Part shown: in pieces, positions 27,945-37,382 of the stretch
How positions within the stretch are numbered: position 1 is the stretch's first letter
Layout of the letters: every line of letters begins with the position of its first letter
From: VYFG01 sp965204165
GTDB lineage: Bacteria > Pseudomonadota > Gammaproteobacteria > Arenicellales > Poriferihabitantaceae
Assembly (NCBI GenBank): GCA_965204165.1
Contig: OZ241969.1
Span: 2,976,001 to 3,040,000 of the forward strand
Direction: 5' to 3'
Length of the DNA: 64,000 nt
The notes under the pieces: model-generated
Database searches by the model: none
What the model saw: the letters and a program-made list of their open reading frames with translations, nothing else
Told to the model about the DNA's origin: nothing
Translations under genes and position numbers: made by a program

Positions 27945-29735
27945 GTGCCAGAAGCATATCCAATCACCGAGCACCAGTACGATGTCGTGGTGGTGGGAGC
28001 CGGCGGCGCCGGTTTGCGGGCCACGTTCGGCATGGCGATGGAAGGCCTCAGCACGGCCTGCATCACCAAGCTCTTCCCCACCCGCAGTCATACTGTCGCG
28101 GCGCAGGGCGGCATGAGTGCCGCGCTCGGCAACAACGGAGAGGATGACTGGCGATGGCACATGTACGACACCGTGAAGGGTTCGGATTGGCTTGGTGACC
28201 AGGACGCCATCGAATACATGTGCCGCGAGGCGCCGGATGCCGTGATCGAGCTTGAACACTACGGGGTGCCGTTTTCCAGAACCCCGGACGGCAGAATCTA
28301 CCAGCGGGCCTTCGGCGGGATGACGACACATTACGGCGAGGGCCAGGCCCAGCGGACCTGCGCTGCCGCGGACCGCACCGGCCATGCCATCCTGCATACC
28401 CTTTACCAGCAATCCCTGAAACACAAGGCCGAGTTCTTCGTTGAGTATTTCGCCATAGACCTCATCATGGAGGATGGCGAGTGCCGGGGTATCCTGGCGT
28501 GGGACCTGGAGGGCGGAGAACTGCATCGGTTTGCCGCCAAGGTGGTGGTCCTGGCGACCGGTGGCTACGGTCGGGCCTATTTCTCAGCGACCTCCGCTCA
28601 CAGCTGTACAGGAGACGGGGGCGGCATGGTGCTTCGCGCCGGACTGCCGCTGCAGGACATGGAATTCACGCAATTCCACCCCACGGGCATCTATGGCTCC
28701 GGTTGTCTCATTACGGAAGGTGCCAGGGGCGAGGGAGGTTACCTGACCAATGCCAAGGGCGAGCGGTTCATGGAGCGGTATGCGCCGAATGCCAAGGACC
28801 TTGCTTCCCGGGACGTGGTAAGTCGTTCCATGACCCTGGAGATCCGTGCCGGATTTGGTGTGGGTCCCGAGGCGGACCACATCCACCTGCATCTCGAGCA
28901 CCTGGGGCCGGAAGTGCTGGCGGAACGACTGCCTGGCATCTCGGAATCCGCCCGGATTTTTGCCGGCGTGGATGTGACGCGGGAACCCATCCCCGTGATT
29001 CCCACGGTTCACTACAACATGGGCGGCATCCAGACGAATATCCATGGAGAAGTGGTATCGCTGCAGGCGGGCGATCCGGAAACGGTCATTCCCGGCTTGA
29101 TGGCGATCGGGGAGGCTGCCTGCGTTTCAGTGCACGGGGCCAATCGTCTGGGATCGAATTCCCTTCTCGACATTGTTGTGTTCGGCCGTGCGTCGGCGCA
29201 ACGTGCCTGCGAGTTGGTGGCACCCGGCTCAGGCCGTGTCCGCCTGAGGCCGGGGTCCGGCGAGGAGATCCTTGACCGGTTTGACCGCCTGCGGCATGCC
29301 GGTGGCCAAAGTACGACCGCGGAAATACGGCTGGACATGCAAAGAACCATGCAGAATTTCTGTGCCGTTTTCAGGACCGGGGACGTGATGCGTGAAGGCA
29401 TCCAGTCCCTGGACAGGATCTGTTCTCGATTCGGTGATGTGTCGGTGACGGACAGGTCCATGGTCTGGAATTCCGACCTGGTGGAAACCCTCGAACTGGA
29501 AAACCTGCTGCTGCAGTCCAAGGTTTCCATTCATGCCGCAGAGAACCGTACCGAGAGCCGGGGCGCCCATGCCCGGGAGGATTATCCGGAACGGGACGAT
29601 GAAAACTGGATGAAACATACCCTGACATGGCTTGACGGGGTGCCCGGCAAGCCGGTGATCGACTACCGGCCGGTACATACATGGACACTGACGGATGAAG
29701 TCCAATATATCGAACCGAAGAAACGGGTCTACTGA
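27945..29735 (+). CDS. sdhA: Succinate dehydrogenase flavoprotein subunit
   Basis: Oxidises succinate to fumarate. 596 residues from GTG 27945 (PEAYPITEHQYDVVVVGAGG), chosen because it matches SdhA N-termini; a TTG 18 codons upstream is open but unlikely. FAD-binding GAGGAGLRA, the flavin-linked His in RSHTVAAQGGMSAALGN, and the catalytic region with HPTGIYG and REPIPVIPTVHYNMGG are intact. Flavinylation is assisted by SdhE, encoded at 30645. Confidence 0.97.
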   Translation: MPEAYPITEHQYDVVVVGAGGAGLRATFGMAMEGLSTACITKLFPTRSHTVAAQGGMSAALGNNGEDDWRWHMYDTVKGSDWLGDQDAIEYMCREAPDAVIELEHYGVPFSRTPDGRIYQRAFGGMTTHYGEGQAQRTCAAADRTGHAILHTLYQQSLKHKAEFFVEYFAIDLIMEDGECRGILAWDLEGGELHRFAAKVVVLATGGYGRAYFSATSAHSCTGDGGGMVLRAGLPLQDMEFTQFHPTGIYGSGCLITEGARGEGGYLTNAKGERFMERYAPNAKDLASRDVVSRSMTLEIRAGFGVGPEADHIHLHLEHLGPEVLAERLPGISESARIFAGVDVTREPIPVIPTVHYNMGGIQTNIHGEVVSLQAGDPETVIPGLMAIGEAACVSVHGANRLGSNSLLDIVVFGRASAQRACELVAPGSGRVRLRPGSGEEILDRFDRLRHAGGQSTTAEIRLDMQRTMQNFCAVFRTGDVMREGIQSLDRICSRFGDVSVTDRSMVWNSDLVETLELENLLLQSKVSIHAAENRTESRGAHAREDYPERDDENWMKHTLTWLDGVPGKPVIDYRPVHTWTLTDEVQYIEPKKRVY

Positions 29736-29771
29736 GCGGACCGTATCAACGAGATAACCGGGAACACTTCA

Positions 29772-30545
29772 ATGGCAGCATTCTCATTACCGGCGGGTTC
29801 GAAAATCAAGGAGGGCAGGCAGCATCGTGACGCCAGCAGCGGCCGGCTTCGTACCGTTAAGGTCTACCGCTGGGATCCGGACAGTGGGGAAAACCCCCGC
29901 ATCGATACGTTCGAGGTGGACATGGATGCCTGTGGCCCCATGGTTCTGGATGCCCTGATCAGGATCAAGAACCATATCGACAGCACGCTGACATTCCGCC
30001 GCTCCTGCCGCGAGGGGATCTGCGGTTCCTGCGCCATGAACATCGATGGTGTGAATACCCTGGCCTGTACACGTTCCTGTGAAGACATCAAGGGGGAAAT
30101 CAGGATCTATCCCTTGCCCCACATGTCCGTGGTGAAAGACCTGGTGCCGGACCTGAACAATTTCTATGCGCAATACGCGTCCATCAAGCCGTGGCTGCAG
30201 ACAGACAGCGCGGCTCCTGACCGGGAGCGGCTGCAGTCAGAGGAGGAGAGGGCCAGGCTTGACGGCTTGTACGAGTGCATCCTTTGCGCCTGCTGCTCGA
30301 CCAGCTGCCCCAGCTACTGGTGGAACAGCGACCGATACCTGGGGCCGGCAGCGCTGCTGCAGGCCTACCGGTGGATTGCCGACAGCCGGGACGATGCCAC
30401 CGGAGAGCGTCTGGACGAGCTTGATGACGCGTTCAAGCTCTACCGCTGTCACACCATCATGAATTGCACCAACACCTGTCCGAAGAGCCTGAATCCCGCC
30501 AAGGCCATTGCGGAGATCAAGAAGACCATCGTCAGCAGGAAGTGA
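29772..30545 (+). CDS. sdhB: Succinate dehydrogenase iron-sulfur subunit
   Basis: 257 residues carrying three clusters: [2Fe-2S] in CREGICGSCAMNIDGVNTLAC, [4Fe-4S] in CILCACCSTSCP, and [3Fe-4S]/[4Fe-4S] ligands in CHTIMNCTNTCPK. It transfers electrons from SdhA to quinone. It begins 36 bp after sdhA in the sdhCDAB operon. The N-terminus is slightly extended, as in alphaproteobacterial and mitochondrial SdhB. Confidence 0.97.
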   Translation: MAAFSLPAGSKIKEGRQHRDASSGRLRTVKVYRWDPDSGENPRIDTFEVDMDACGPMVLDALIRIKNHIDSTLTFRRSCREGICGSCAMNIDGVNTLACTRSCEDIKGEIRIYPLPHMSVVKDLVPDLNNFYAQYASIKPWLQTDSAAPDRERLQSEEERARLDGLYECILCACCSTSCPSYWWNSDRYLGPAALLQAYRWIADSRDDATGERLDELDDAFKLYRCHTIMNCTNTCPKSLNPAKAIAEIKKTIVSRK

Positions 30546-30644
30546 GGGAGCTGCCGCATCGGCATGCCTGGTCGGGGCATATCCCGGAGCCGGCAAGGCG
30601 GTCGGGCAACGGACGGAGCGGTTCCATGCAAGCGGTGAACGGAC

Positions 30645-30893
30645 TTGGCAGACACGGCGGATAAACGCATCCTCTGGCGCTGCCGGCGCGGAACCAGGGA
30701 ACTGGATCTTGTGCTGGAAGCCTATGCCACGCAGGCATATCCCGATCTGGATGCGGGGGGAAAGGTGCTGTTTGCCGAGATGCTGGAACTTCAGGATACC
30801 CGGCTGATCGAGTGGCTGGTCTATCGTCGTACCCCTGATCCGAGATACGCGGCGATGGTCGCGGAGATGCTCAGATTGCAGGACGGGGACTGA
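30645..30893 (+). CDS. sdhE: FAD assembly factor SdhE
   Basis: 82-residue homologue of SdhE/SDHAF2 (DUF339) needed for covalent FAD attachment to SdhA. The RGxxE motif appears as RRGTREL near residue 14, followed by LDLVLEAY and the helical tail. TTG start. It is the last gene of the sdh cluster; the second insertion sequence begins 240 bp downstream. Confidence 0.93.
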   Translation: MADTADKRILWRCRRGTRELDLVLEAYATQAYPDLDAGGKVLFAEMLELQDTRLIEWLVYRRTPDPRYAAMVAEMLRLQDGD

Positions 30894-31122
30894 AACCCTG
30901 AAATCACCGCCCAGTGAATGCCGGGCGGATGCCTGTCAGGACCCGGGCATGGGAGCGCATGGCGCGGGGGAAACGGGCAAAGGAGCCTTATTTCAAAGGA
31001 TTGGATACACGATGTGTCAACACCTGAACGGTCCGCGGCGTCGGTTTCAGTAGATTTCCGCTGTCTCGGCAACAGGTGGTGGCACGCTTTTCCCCCGGCC
31101 CGGATCCTGCAGCAATCAATTC

Positions 31123-31132
31123 AGGCGATCGG
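31123..31132. repeat. Target-site duplication, right ISAs1-like copy (left side)
   Basis: AGGCGATCGG precedes the element and is repeated exactly at 33248-33257. The sequence differs from the duplication at the other copy, so the two insertions were separate events. Confidence 0.93.
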
Positions 31133-31254
31133 CAGGGTAATTCTTTTCTGCAGAGTTTTTTCTTCCGGTCAAAGGACTTACCCCAAACACTGGACTTTTC
31201 CCCCGGGTACTGGTATAAATCCCGTCACAAGACCATCAGACGGACATACGCAAG

Positions 31255-33032
31255 GTGGACCTTTCAGAGGTGTCGGTAGACATCATACCGGCGAGAGATG
31301 AATCCCGGTTCCGGGATCTGATGCAGGCGCATCACTATCTCGGCGCGGTGCCGGCGCGGGGCGAGACGCTGCGCTATGTGGCCCATCACCGGGGGCGCTG
31401 GCTGGCACTGGCCATGTTCTCGGCATCGGCGCTGAAATGCGGCGCCCGGGACCGGTGGATCGGCTGGGAGTACGGCATCCGGTTCGGCCGCCTGCACCTG
31501 ATCACCAACAACTCGCGCTTCCTGATCCTGCCCGGCGCACCGCGCAACCTCGGCTCGCGCGTGCTTTCCCTGTGCACCCGCCGCCTCGCCCGCGACTGGC
31601 CGCTCCGCTTCGGTCACGGCCTCCTGCTGGTGGAGACCTTCGTCGACCCCGCCCGCTTCCACGGCACCGTCTACCGCGCCGCCAACTGGATCGAGGTCGG
31701 GCATACCCGGGGCTTCGGCCGCGAGGGCCCGGGCTACAGCGAACACGCAAATCCCAAGCTCGTCTTCGTCCATCCCCTGTCGCGCACCGCCCGCGCCCGC
31801 CTCCGGGACCCCTGCCTCGACACCACACTGCAACATGGAGTACCCAGGATGACTCTCACCGCCGAACAGATGCGATCCCTGCCCGACTTCTTCCGCGACA
31901 TCGACGATCCCCGACGCCGCCAGGGCCGCCGCCACGCCCTGTCCACCATGCTGGCATTGGCCGCAGCGGCCACGCTCTGCGGCATGCGCGGCTACAAGGC
32001 CATGAGCGAATGGATCGACGACCTCAGCCCCAGGGTCCTGGAACGTTTCCGCGTACGCCGTTCCAGGAGCGGACACCAGGTGCCCAGCCTGTCCGCCATC
32101 CGCAGCGTCCTCATCCGCATCGACCCGGACCAGTTCGATGCCGCCCTGCGGGCGTGGCACCAGGTCCATGGCCCAAAGGACACCGCCATTGCCGTCGACG
32201 GCAAGACCATCCGGGGCGCCATCGATGACCAGGGCAACCGGCCCCATGTGCTCGGCGCCGTCGGCCACCACACCGGAATCCCCTGGAGTCAAAAAAAGTC
32301 GGCCTGAAACCGGGGGCCGATGACGAAACCAAACGCACCAACGAGATCGGCATCGTCATCCCGCTGCTCGACACCCTCTCCGACATCGAAGGATGCACCA
32401 TCACCACCGATGCCATGCTCACCCAACGCAAGCTCGCCGACTATCTCCACGGACGCCGCGCCCACTACCTCTTCACCGTCAAGGGCAACCAGAAAAACCT
32501 GCTCGCCGATATCCGACTGCTCCTCGACCGCCACATCCAGCGCCGTCCGCCGGACTTCACCGACCAGGCCCCCAAACCCGTCCATGGCCGCCGGGAGCGC
32601 CGTTCCGTCTGGGTCTCGGACAAGCTCAACCACTACCTCCAGTTCCCCAACGTCGGACAGGTCTTCGCCGTGATGCGTGAAACCACCGAAACCGCAACCG
32701 GCAGGAAACGCCGTGAGATCGCCTACGGAATCACCAGCCTGACCCCAAATGACGCCTCCCCCGAGCGAATCCTCTCCCTCAACCGCGGGCACTGGTCCGT
32801 CGAGGCCATGCATCATGTCCTCGACTGGACCTTCGACGAGGACCGCAGCCGAATCCGGGCCGGACACGGTCCCCAGAACATGTCCCGCCTCAGGCGATTC
32901 GCCATCGGCATCATACAGAGCCGGGGACTCGCCGTCGCCGAAACCATGCGCCACCTCGCCAGGAATCCCCGACGCATGCTCGACTTCCTCAAGATGACCG
33001 ACAACGCCAGGCCAAACCCGGCTACCGGCTGA
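31255..33032 (+). CDS. DUF4338-ISAs1 fusion transposase, made by -1 frameshift (copy 2)
   Basis: The 592-residue product arises from frame 0 (31255-32307, GTG start) joined to the -1 frame ending at 33032. Domain order: DUF4338 (DruA-type) at about 1-190, ISAs1 N-terminal region (LPDFFRDIDDPRRRQGRRHA, about 209-228), then the DDE core with D315, D386 and E517. Without the shift the product is a 350-residue protein containing DUF4338 and only the first catalytic Asp. ISAs1 transposases are normally single-frame and about 370-400 residues, so both the N-terminal fusion and the shift are unusual. An ATG at codon 199 could start a conventional transposase. Confidence 0.85.
32292..32320 (+). promoter_or_regulatory. 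Slippery heptamer and adjacent stem (copy 2)
   Basis: A_AAA_AAG at 32292-32298 is in the correct phase for -1 slippage; the 0 frame stops at 32305-32307. TCGGCC (32299-32304) pairs exactly with GGCCGA (32315-32320), making a GC-rich stem inside the read-through region. The stem starts right after the heptamer, closer than the usual 5-9 base spacer, so its stimulatory role is uncertain. Confidence 0.7.
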
Positions 33033-33247
33033 GCATCCCTCCAGGCCCCGAATCCTCAGCCCCTCAACACACAGGGGCGGGAACAGTCATGCCTCAACGG
33101 AACGGAAATCCACCTCCGGGAACATCAACCTGCCCGGTGTAACCACCATGGCGCCCAATTCAGTCCAAAGTGGCCAAAATAATCCGTGATAAATCCCAAG
33201 CACGGCAGTAACGATCTCTTCGGGCGAATCAGAACAAATTTGCCTTG

Positions 33248-33257
33248 AGGCGATCGG
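33248..33257. repeat. Target-site duplication, right ISAs1-like copy (right side)
   Basis: Second exact copy of AGGCGATCGG, immediately after the end of the element. Confidence 0.93.
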
Positions 33258-33327
33258 TCACGGCTATAGAAAATTTCTCTATCCACAGTGTAAAATCTCC
33301 AATTCAGAAAAATAAACAGCATCCTGC

Positions 33328-33813
33328 ATGGCGCGAAGAGAAAAAATTGAACTGGACCAGGTAGATCGGAAGATACTGCACTATCTTCAGCATGATGCCA
33401 GCATGACCATCAAGGAACTGGCGGAGAAAGTTCACCTGTCCTCGACACCCTGCTGGAAGCGGATCCAGAGAATGGAGGAAAACGGCATTATCCGGTCCAG
33501 GGTGGCCTTGCTTGATCCGGAAAAGGTGGATCGTGGTATCACGGTGTTTCTTGCGGTCAAGACGGACAAGCACAACGCCGAGTGGAGCCGGCGATTTGCC
33601 GAGGTGATGTCGTCGTTTTCGGAGATCGTCGAAATTTACCGCATGAGCGGTGAGGTGGATTACCTGCTCAGGATCGTGGTGCCGGACATACCGGCTTATG
33701 ACGCGCTGTACAAGAGCATCATCAGCAAGATCGATCTGACGGACATGACTTCGATGTTTGCCATGGAGCAGATGAAATACACCACGGCGTTGCCCGTGCT
33801 GGATATCGACTAG
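33328..33813 (+). CDS. Lrp/AsnC-family transcriptional regulator
   Basis: 161 residues: helix-turn-helix at about 10-60 (LDQVDRKILHYLQHDASMTI, then STPCWKRIQRMEENGII) and a RAM/AsnC ligand-binding domain (YRMSGEVDYLLRIVVPDI). Feast/famine regulators bind amino acids as octamers; the effector here is not deducible. The ATG lies 80 bp after the insertion sequence, so its promoter may be altered by it; a TAAAAT at 33291 is the only -10-like hexamer seen. Confidence 0.92.
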   Translation: MARREKIELDQVDRKILHYLQHDASMTIKELAEKVHLSSTPCWKRIQRMEENGIIRSRVALLDPEKVDRGITVFLAVKTDKHNAEWSRRFAEVMSSFSEIVEIYRMSGEVDYLLRIVVPDIPAYDALYKSIISKIDLTDMTSMFAMEQMKYTTALPVLDID

Positions 33814-34068
33814 TCGCCAATTCCGGAATAAAACGGATCAGAGGCAACGCCCGGCGAGCCGTGTGCGGGCCGATGCGCGGTTCCCTGTCCCCGCGTGTTG
33901 CCTGCGGATCCAGCGAATGCCTGGGGTGACCGGAAACTGGTTCTCACAATAGTCCGGAAGTTCACAAATGTCACGAAATTGCGGCAATTTTCATCGAAAA
34001 TGCACTGAAGTGGACAGCAAATGGACAAATTGAGATAATCCAGCCGCGACTGATTCCGATTACTTTCG
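33814..34068. other. Intergenic region before aroQ
   Basis: 255 bp without a gene. The right half is AT-richer than its surroundings and probably holds the aroQ-accBC promoter, as upstream accB leaders often do; no hexamer pair is convincing. Confidence 0.3.
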
Positions 34069-34560
34069 ATGTCTGCCGATCACCGAATTCTTGTTCTGCA
34101 CGGGCCAAATCTGAATCTCCTCGGGAACCGGGAGCCGCAGCATTACGGCAACATCACGCTGTCGGAGATCAACGGGCGGCTGGAGAGCCTTGCCGGGGAA
34201 CTGCAGGCCGGCGACATGGATTCCACATCCGGTGACTTCGGTCTGCAGGTGGAGTGCCGCCAGACCAACGCCGAGCATGAACTGGTATCCTGGATTCAGC
34301 GGGCGCCGGACGAAGGCGTTGGTTTCATCGTGATCAACCCGGCCGCCTTCACCCACACCAGTGTCGCCGTACGGGATGCACTCGCTGCGGTAGGCATTCC
34401 CTTTATCGAGGTTCACCTGTCCAATGTGCATGCACGGGAACCGTTTCGGCGGCATTCCTACCTCTCCGATCTGGCTGTGGGAGTGATTGCAGGTTTGGGC
34501 GTCCGCGGATACGAAGTTGCGCTGAAAGAGGCAGTGGCCTATTTGTGCCAACGGCGCTGA
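34069..34560 (+). CDS. aroQ: 3-dehydroquinate dehydratase, type II
   Basis: Third step of the shikimate pathway. 163 residues: LVLHGPNLNLLGNREPQHYG with the catalytic Tyr, INPAAFTHTSVAVRDAL, and EVHLSNVHAREPFRRHSYLS with the catalytic His region. It lies 24 bp upstream of accB, the usual arrangement aroQ-accB-accC-prmA. Confidence 0.96.
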   Translation: MSADHRILVLHGPNLNLLGNREPQHYGNITLSEINGRLESLAGELQAGDMDSTSGDFGLQVECRQTNAEHELVSWIQRAPDEGVGFIVINPAAFTHTSVAVRDALAAVGIPFIEVHLSNVHAREPFRRHSYLSDLAVGVIAGLGVRGYEVALKEAVAYLCQRR

Positions 34561-34584
34561 CACGTCCCCATTCCGGAGAACAAC

Positions 34585-35037
34585 GTGGATTTAAGAAAAA
34601 TCAAGAAGCTGATCGAACTCCTGGAAGAGTCAGCCCTGATCGAGATGGAAATCACCGAGGGCGACAACACCATCCGGCTGAGCCGCGCAGGCAGGCCGGC
34701 GCCGGCGACGATACCGCACGAGCATGCCGTCACCGTCGGACCGGCCATCGGCGAAACCCCGCCCACAGAGCAGACCGGTTCCCCCGCCGACGAGTTTCCC
34801 GGCGGCACGGTCGTGGAATCACCCATGGTAGGCACCTATTACAATGCCCCGTCCCCGGATGCGGATCCGTTCGTCGAGGTGGGCAGCACGGTCCAGGCCG
34901 GGCAGACCCTTTGCATTGTCGAAGCCATGAAGACTTTCAACCAGATCGAGTCCGAATCTGAAGGCGTGATCCGGGTGATCTACAAGAACAACGGTGACCC
35001 GGTGGAATATGGAGAGCCACTCTTCCTGATTGGTTGA
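34585..35037 (+). CDS. accB: Biotin carboxyl carrier protein of acetyl-CoA carboxylase
   Basis: 150 residues: N-terminal helical dimerisation region, a Pro/Ala-rich linker (about 35-70) and the biotinyl domain with the biotinylated Lys in VEAMKTFNQIE. GTG start preceded by CCGGAG. In E. coli AccB autoregulates the accBC operon. The accC ATG follows 14 bp after the accB stop. Confidence 0.96.
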   Translation: MDLRKIKKLIELLEESALIEMEITEGDNTIRLSRAGRPAPATIPHEHAVTVGPAIGETPPTEQTGSPADEFPGGTVVESPMVGTYYNAPSPDADPFVEVGSTVQAGQTLCIVEAMKTFNQIESESEGVIRVIYKNNGDPVEYGEPLFLIG

Positions 35038-35051
35038 TCCCGGAGAGTTCC

Positions 35052-36398
35052 ATGGAGAATATCAAGAAGCTCGTGATTGCCAATCGCGGAGAGATCGCGC
35101 TGCGTATATTGCGGGCCTGCCGCCAGCTGGGCATCCAGACCGTGTCCCTCCACTCCGTGGCGGACAGCGATGCCAAGTATGTCAGGCTTGCGGATGAATC
35201 GGTGTGTATCGGGCCGGCACCACCTTTCGCCAGCTACCTGGATATTGCATCCGTGATTTCCGCCGCGGAAGTGACCGAGGCGAATGCCATCCATCCGGGT
35301 TACGGCTTCCTTTCGGAGAACGCCGACTTCGCAGAGCGGGTCGAGCAAAGCGGCTTCATCTTCGTCGGTCCCAGGGCGGAAACGATCCGGATGCTCGGCG
35401 ACAAGATTTCGGCCATACAACTGATGGACAGGGCGGGAATTCCCTGTGTCCCTGGCTCCAACGGGCCGATTTCCGGGGATTGGACGCATATACTCGAGAC
35501 CGCGAAGAGGATCGGGTTCCCGCTGATGATCAAGGCCAGTGGCGGCGGCGGCGGCAAGGGCATGCGCTTGTGCCACGACGAGGCTTCACTGGAACAGGCG
35601 GTTCTCCTGACGCGCAAGGAGGCTGCTGCCGCGTTCAACAATGACACCCTCTACATGGAACGCTTCCTTGAAAGGCCGCGGCACGTGGAATTCCAGGTGC
35701 TTGCGGATTCCCATGGCAATGTCATCCACCTGGGAGAACGGGACTGTTCCATGCAGCGCCGTCACCAGAAGGTCATCGAGGAGGCGCCAGCACCGGGGAT
35801 CACGGAATCACAGCGCGGCAGGATCGGGGGTCTTTGCACCGAGGCCTGTCGCCAGCTGGGATACCGCGGAGCGGGAACTTTCGAGTTTCTCTATGAGGAT
35901 GGAGAGTTCTACTTCATCGAGGTGAACACCCGGATACAGGTTGAACACCCGGTGACCGAAATGATCACGGGCATTGATCTTCTCCAGGAACAGATCCGGA
36001 TAGCGGATGGTCAGCCGCTGCGCTATCGGCAGGATGACGTGCGCTTCACCGGCCATGCATTCGAATGCCGCATCAACGCTGAAGATCCCTATACCTTCAC
36101 CCCGTCCCCGGGCCGGATCACGAACTATCACATCGCGGGAGGGCCCGGTGTCAGGGTGGACTCGCATGTCTACAGCAATTACCAGGTGCCGCCATACTAT
36201 GATTCCATGATCGGCAAGCTGATCACCCATGGCATCAGTCGCAGTGACGCGCTGACCAGGATGCACGGTGCATTGCAGGAAATGGTGGTCGACGGCATCA
36301 GCACGAACATTCCGCTGCACCGTGAACTGGTCATCGATCCGGGTTTCATTTCCGGCAGCCAGGATATTCATTACCTTGAAAAGAAGCTGGGCCGATGA
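35052..36398 (+). CDS. accC: Biotin carboxylase subunit of acetyl-CoA carboxylase
   Basis: Carboxylates biotin on AccB using ATP and bicarbonate. 448 residues with N-terminal KKLVIANRGEIALR, ATP-grasp glycine loop ASGGGGGKGMR and the EVNTRIQVEHPVTE active-site segment. The ATG at 35052 has GGAGAG upstream and was preferred over a TTG overlapping accB. Its stop overlaps the prmA start (ATGA). Confidence 0.97.
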   Translation: MENIKKLVIANRGEIALRILRACRQLGIQTVSLHSVADSDAKYVRLADESVCIGPAPPFASYLDIASVISAAEVTEANAIHPGYGFLSENADFAERVEQSGFIFVGPRAETIRMLGDKISAIQLMDRAGIPCVPGSNGPISGDWTHILETAKRIGFPLMIKASGGGGGKGMRLCHDEASLEQAVLLTRKEAAAAFNNDTLYMERFLERPRHVEFQVLADSHGNVIHLGERDCSMQRRHQKVIEEAPAPGITESQRGRIGGLCTEACRQLGYRGAGTFEFLYEDGEFYFIEVNTRIQVEHPVTEMITGIDLLQEQIRIADGQPLRYRQDDVRFTGHAFECRINAEDPYTFTPSPGRITNYHIAGGPGVRVDSHVYSNYQVPPYYDSMIGKLITHGISRSDALTRMHGALQEMVVDGISTNIPLHRELVIDPGFISGSQDIHYLEKKLGR

Positions 36399-37318
36399 GC
36401 GGGCAACTCTGTCGACCATCTGCAGGGGGGACGGAGACAGAATTTCTGCAGGTTTCCCTGAACCTGGACAAGGCGGAAGCGGAACGGGCGATCGGCGCCC
36501 TGGATGGACTCGGCGCCCTGTCGGTCAGCATCCAGAGCGCGGATGATGAGGATACCTACGACGAGGCGTTTCCGGACGAACCCCGGTGGCTGCGGCAGAA
36601 CCTGGTCGCACTGTTTGGACCTGAAACCGACGTTCCGGACCTGGAGGAGAGCCTGGCCCGGACGTTGCCCGGTCATCCGGTCAGGTTTTCATCCCTGAAG
36701 GATCGGGACTGGGAAAGGGCGTGGCTTGACATGTTCGTCCCGCAAAGGATTTCTCCGGGCCTTTGGGTTGTGCCGAGCTGGCTGGCGCCGCCGGATCCCG
36801 GTGCCGTGAATCTCGTCATCGATCCCGGACTTGCTTTCGGCACCGGGACGCATCCGACCACCCGGATGTGTCTTGAGTACATGGACAGGCTGGATCTCGC
36901 CGGGAAACGTGTTCTGGACTATGGCTGTGGTTCGGGCATCCTTGCCATTGCCGCGCTGAAGCTGGGGGCAGCCAATGCCGTGGCGACCGACCTTGATCCC
37001 CGTGCACTGGAGGCCTGCCTTGAAAATGCCCGGGTAAACCAGTGTGCCGGGAGGGTTCTCGCAGTACTGCCGGAGAACCTGGCGGATGCAAGCGGGATGA
37101 CCCCGGCGGACGTTGTCGTTGCCAATATCCTGGGCAGCACCCTGTTGACCCTCCGGGATCGTCTGTGCGCATTGCTCGCTCCACAGGGCATGCTTCTGCT
37201 GAGCGGATTCCTGACACATCAGGCGGATGAGGTGGAGGATGCATACCGGGGATTGCTGGAGTTTTCCCGCGTGGAACAGTCCGGCTGGGTACTTTTGGCC
37301 GGGACTTCCCGTTCGTGA
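36395..37318 (+). CDS. prmA: Ribosomal protein L11 methyltransferase
   Basis: SAM-dependent trimethylation of L11. 307 residues: N-terminal substrate-recognition domain, then a Rossmann methyltransferase with DPGLAFGTGTHPTTRMCLE, DYGCGSGILAIAALKLGA and the VVANILGSTL motif. The first 15 or so residues exceed the usual PrmA N-terminus, but the ATG overlaps the accC stop and fits translational coupling. Confidence 0.95.
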   Translation: MSGQLCRPSAGGTETEFLQVSLNLDKAEAERAIGALDGLGALSVSIQSADDEDTYDEAFPDEPRWLRQNLVALFGPETDVPDLEESLARTLPGHPVRFSSLKDRDWERAWLDMFVPQRISPGLWVVPSWLAPPDPGAVNLVIDPGLAFGTGTHPTTRMCLEYMDRLDLAGKRVLDYGCGSGILAIAALKLGAANAVATDLDPRALEACLENARVNQCAGRVLAVLPENLADASGMTPADVVVANILGSTLLTLRDRLCALLAPQGMLLLSGFLTHQADEVEDAYRGLLEFSRVEQSGWVLLAGTSRS

Positions 37319-37382
37319 ATGCTCACTGGACGATTCACGGGTAATATCTGAAAATGAAACGAGACTGACCGGCAAATTTCCC

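Larger units (their letters stand above)
31133..33247 (+). mobile_element. ISAs1-family insertion sequence with DUF4338 domain, copy 2
   Basis: A 2115-bp element, almost identical to 2865-4979 but inverted relative to it. It begins CAGGGTAATTC and its other end reads CAAGGCAAATT on the opposite strand. It lies between sdhE and the lrp-type gene and breaks no recognisable gene. Non-coding ends of about 120 bp (5') and 215 bp (3') flank the transposase. Confidence 0.93.

Noticed and set aside
31255..31850. A Druantia anti-phage defence system, suggested by the DruA-like domain
   Set aside because: No DruB-DruE-like or other helicase genes are nearby; the domain is part of an insertion sequence.
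2865..33247. Composite transposon formed by the two ISAs1-like copies
   Set aside because: Each copy has its own, different 10-bp duplication, so they inserted separately, and the 26 kb between them is core genome in conserved order.
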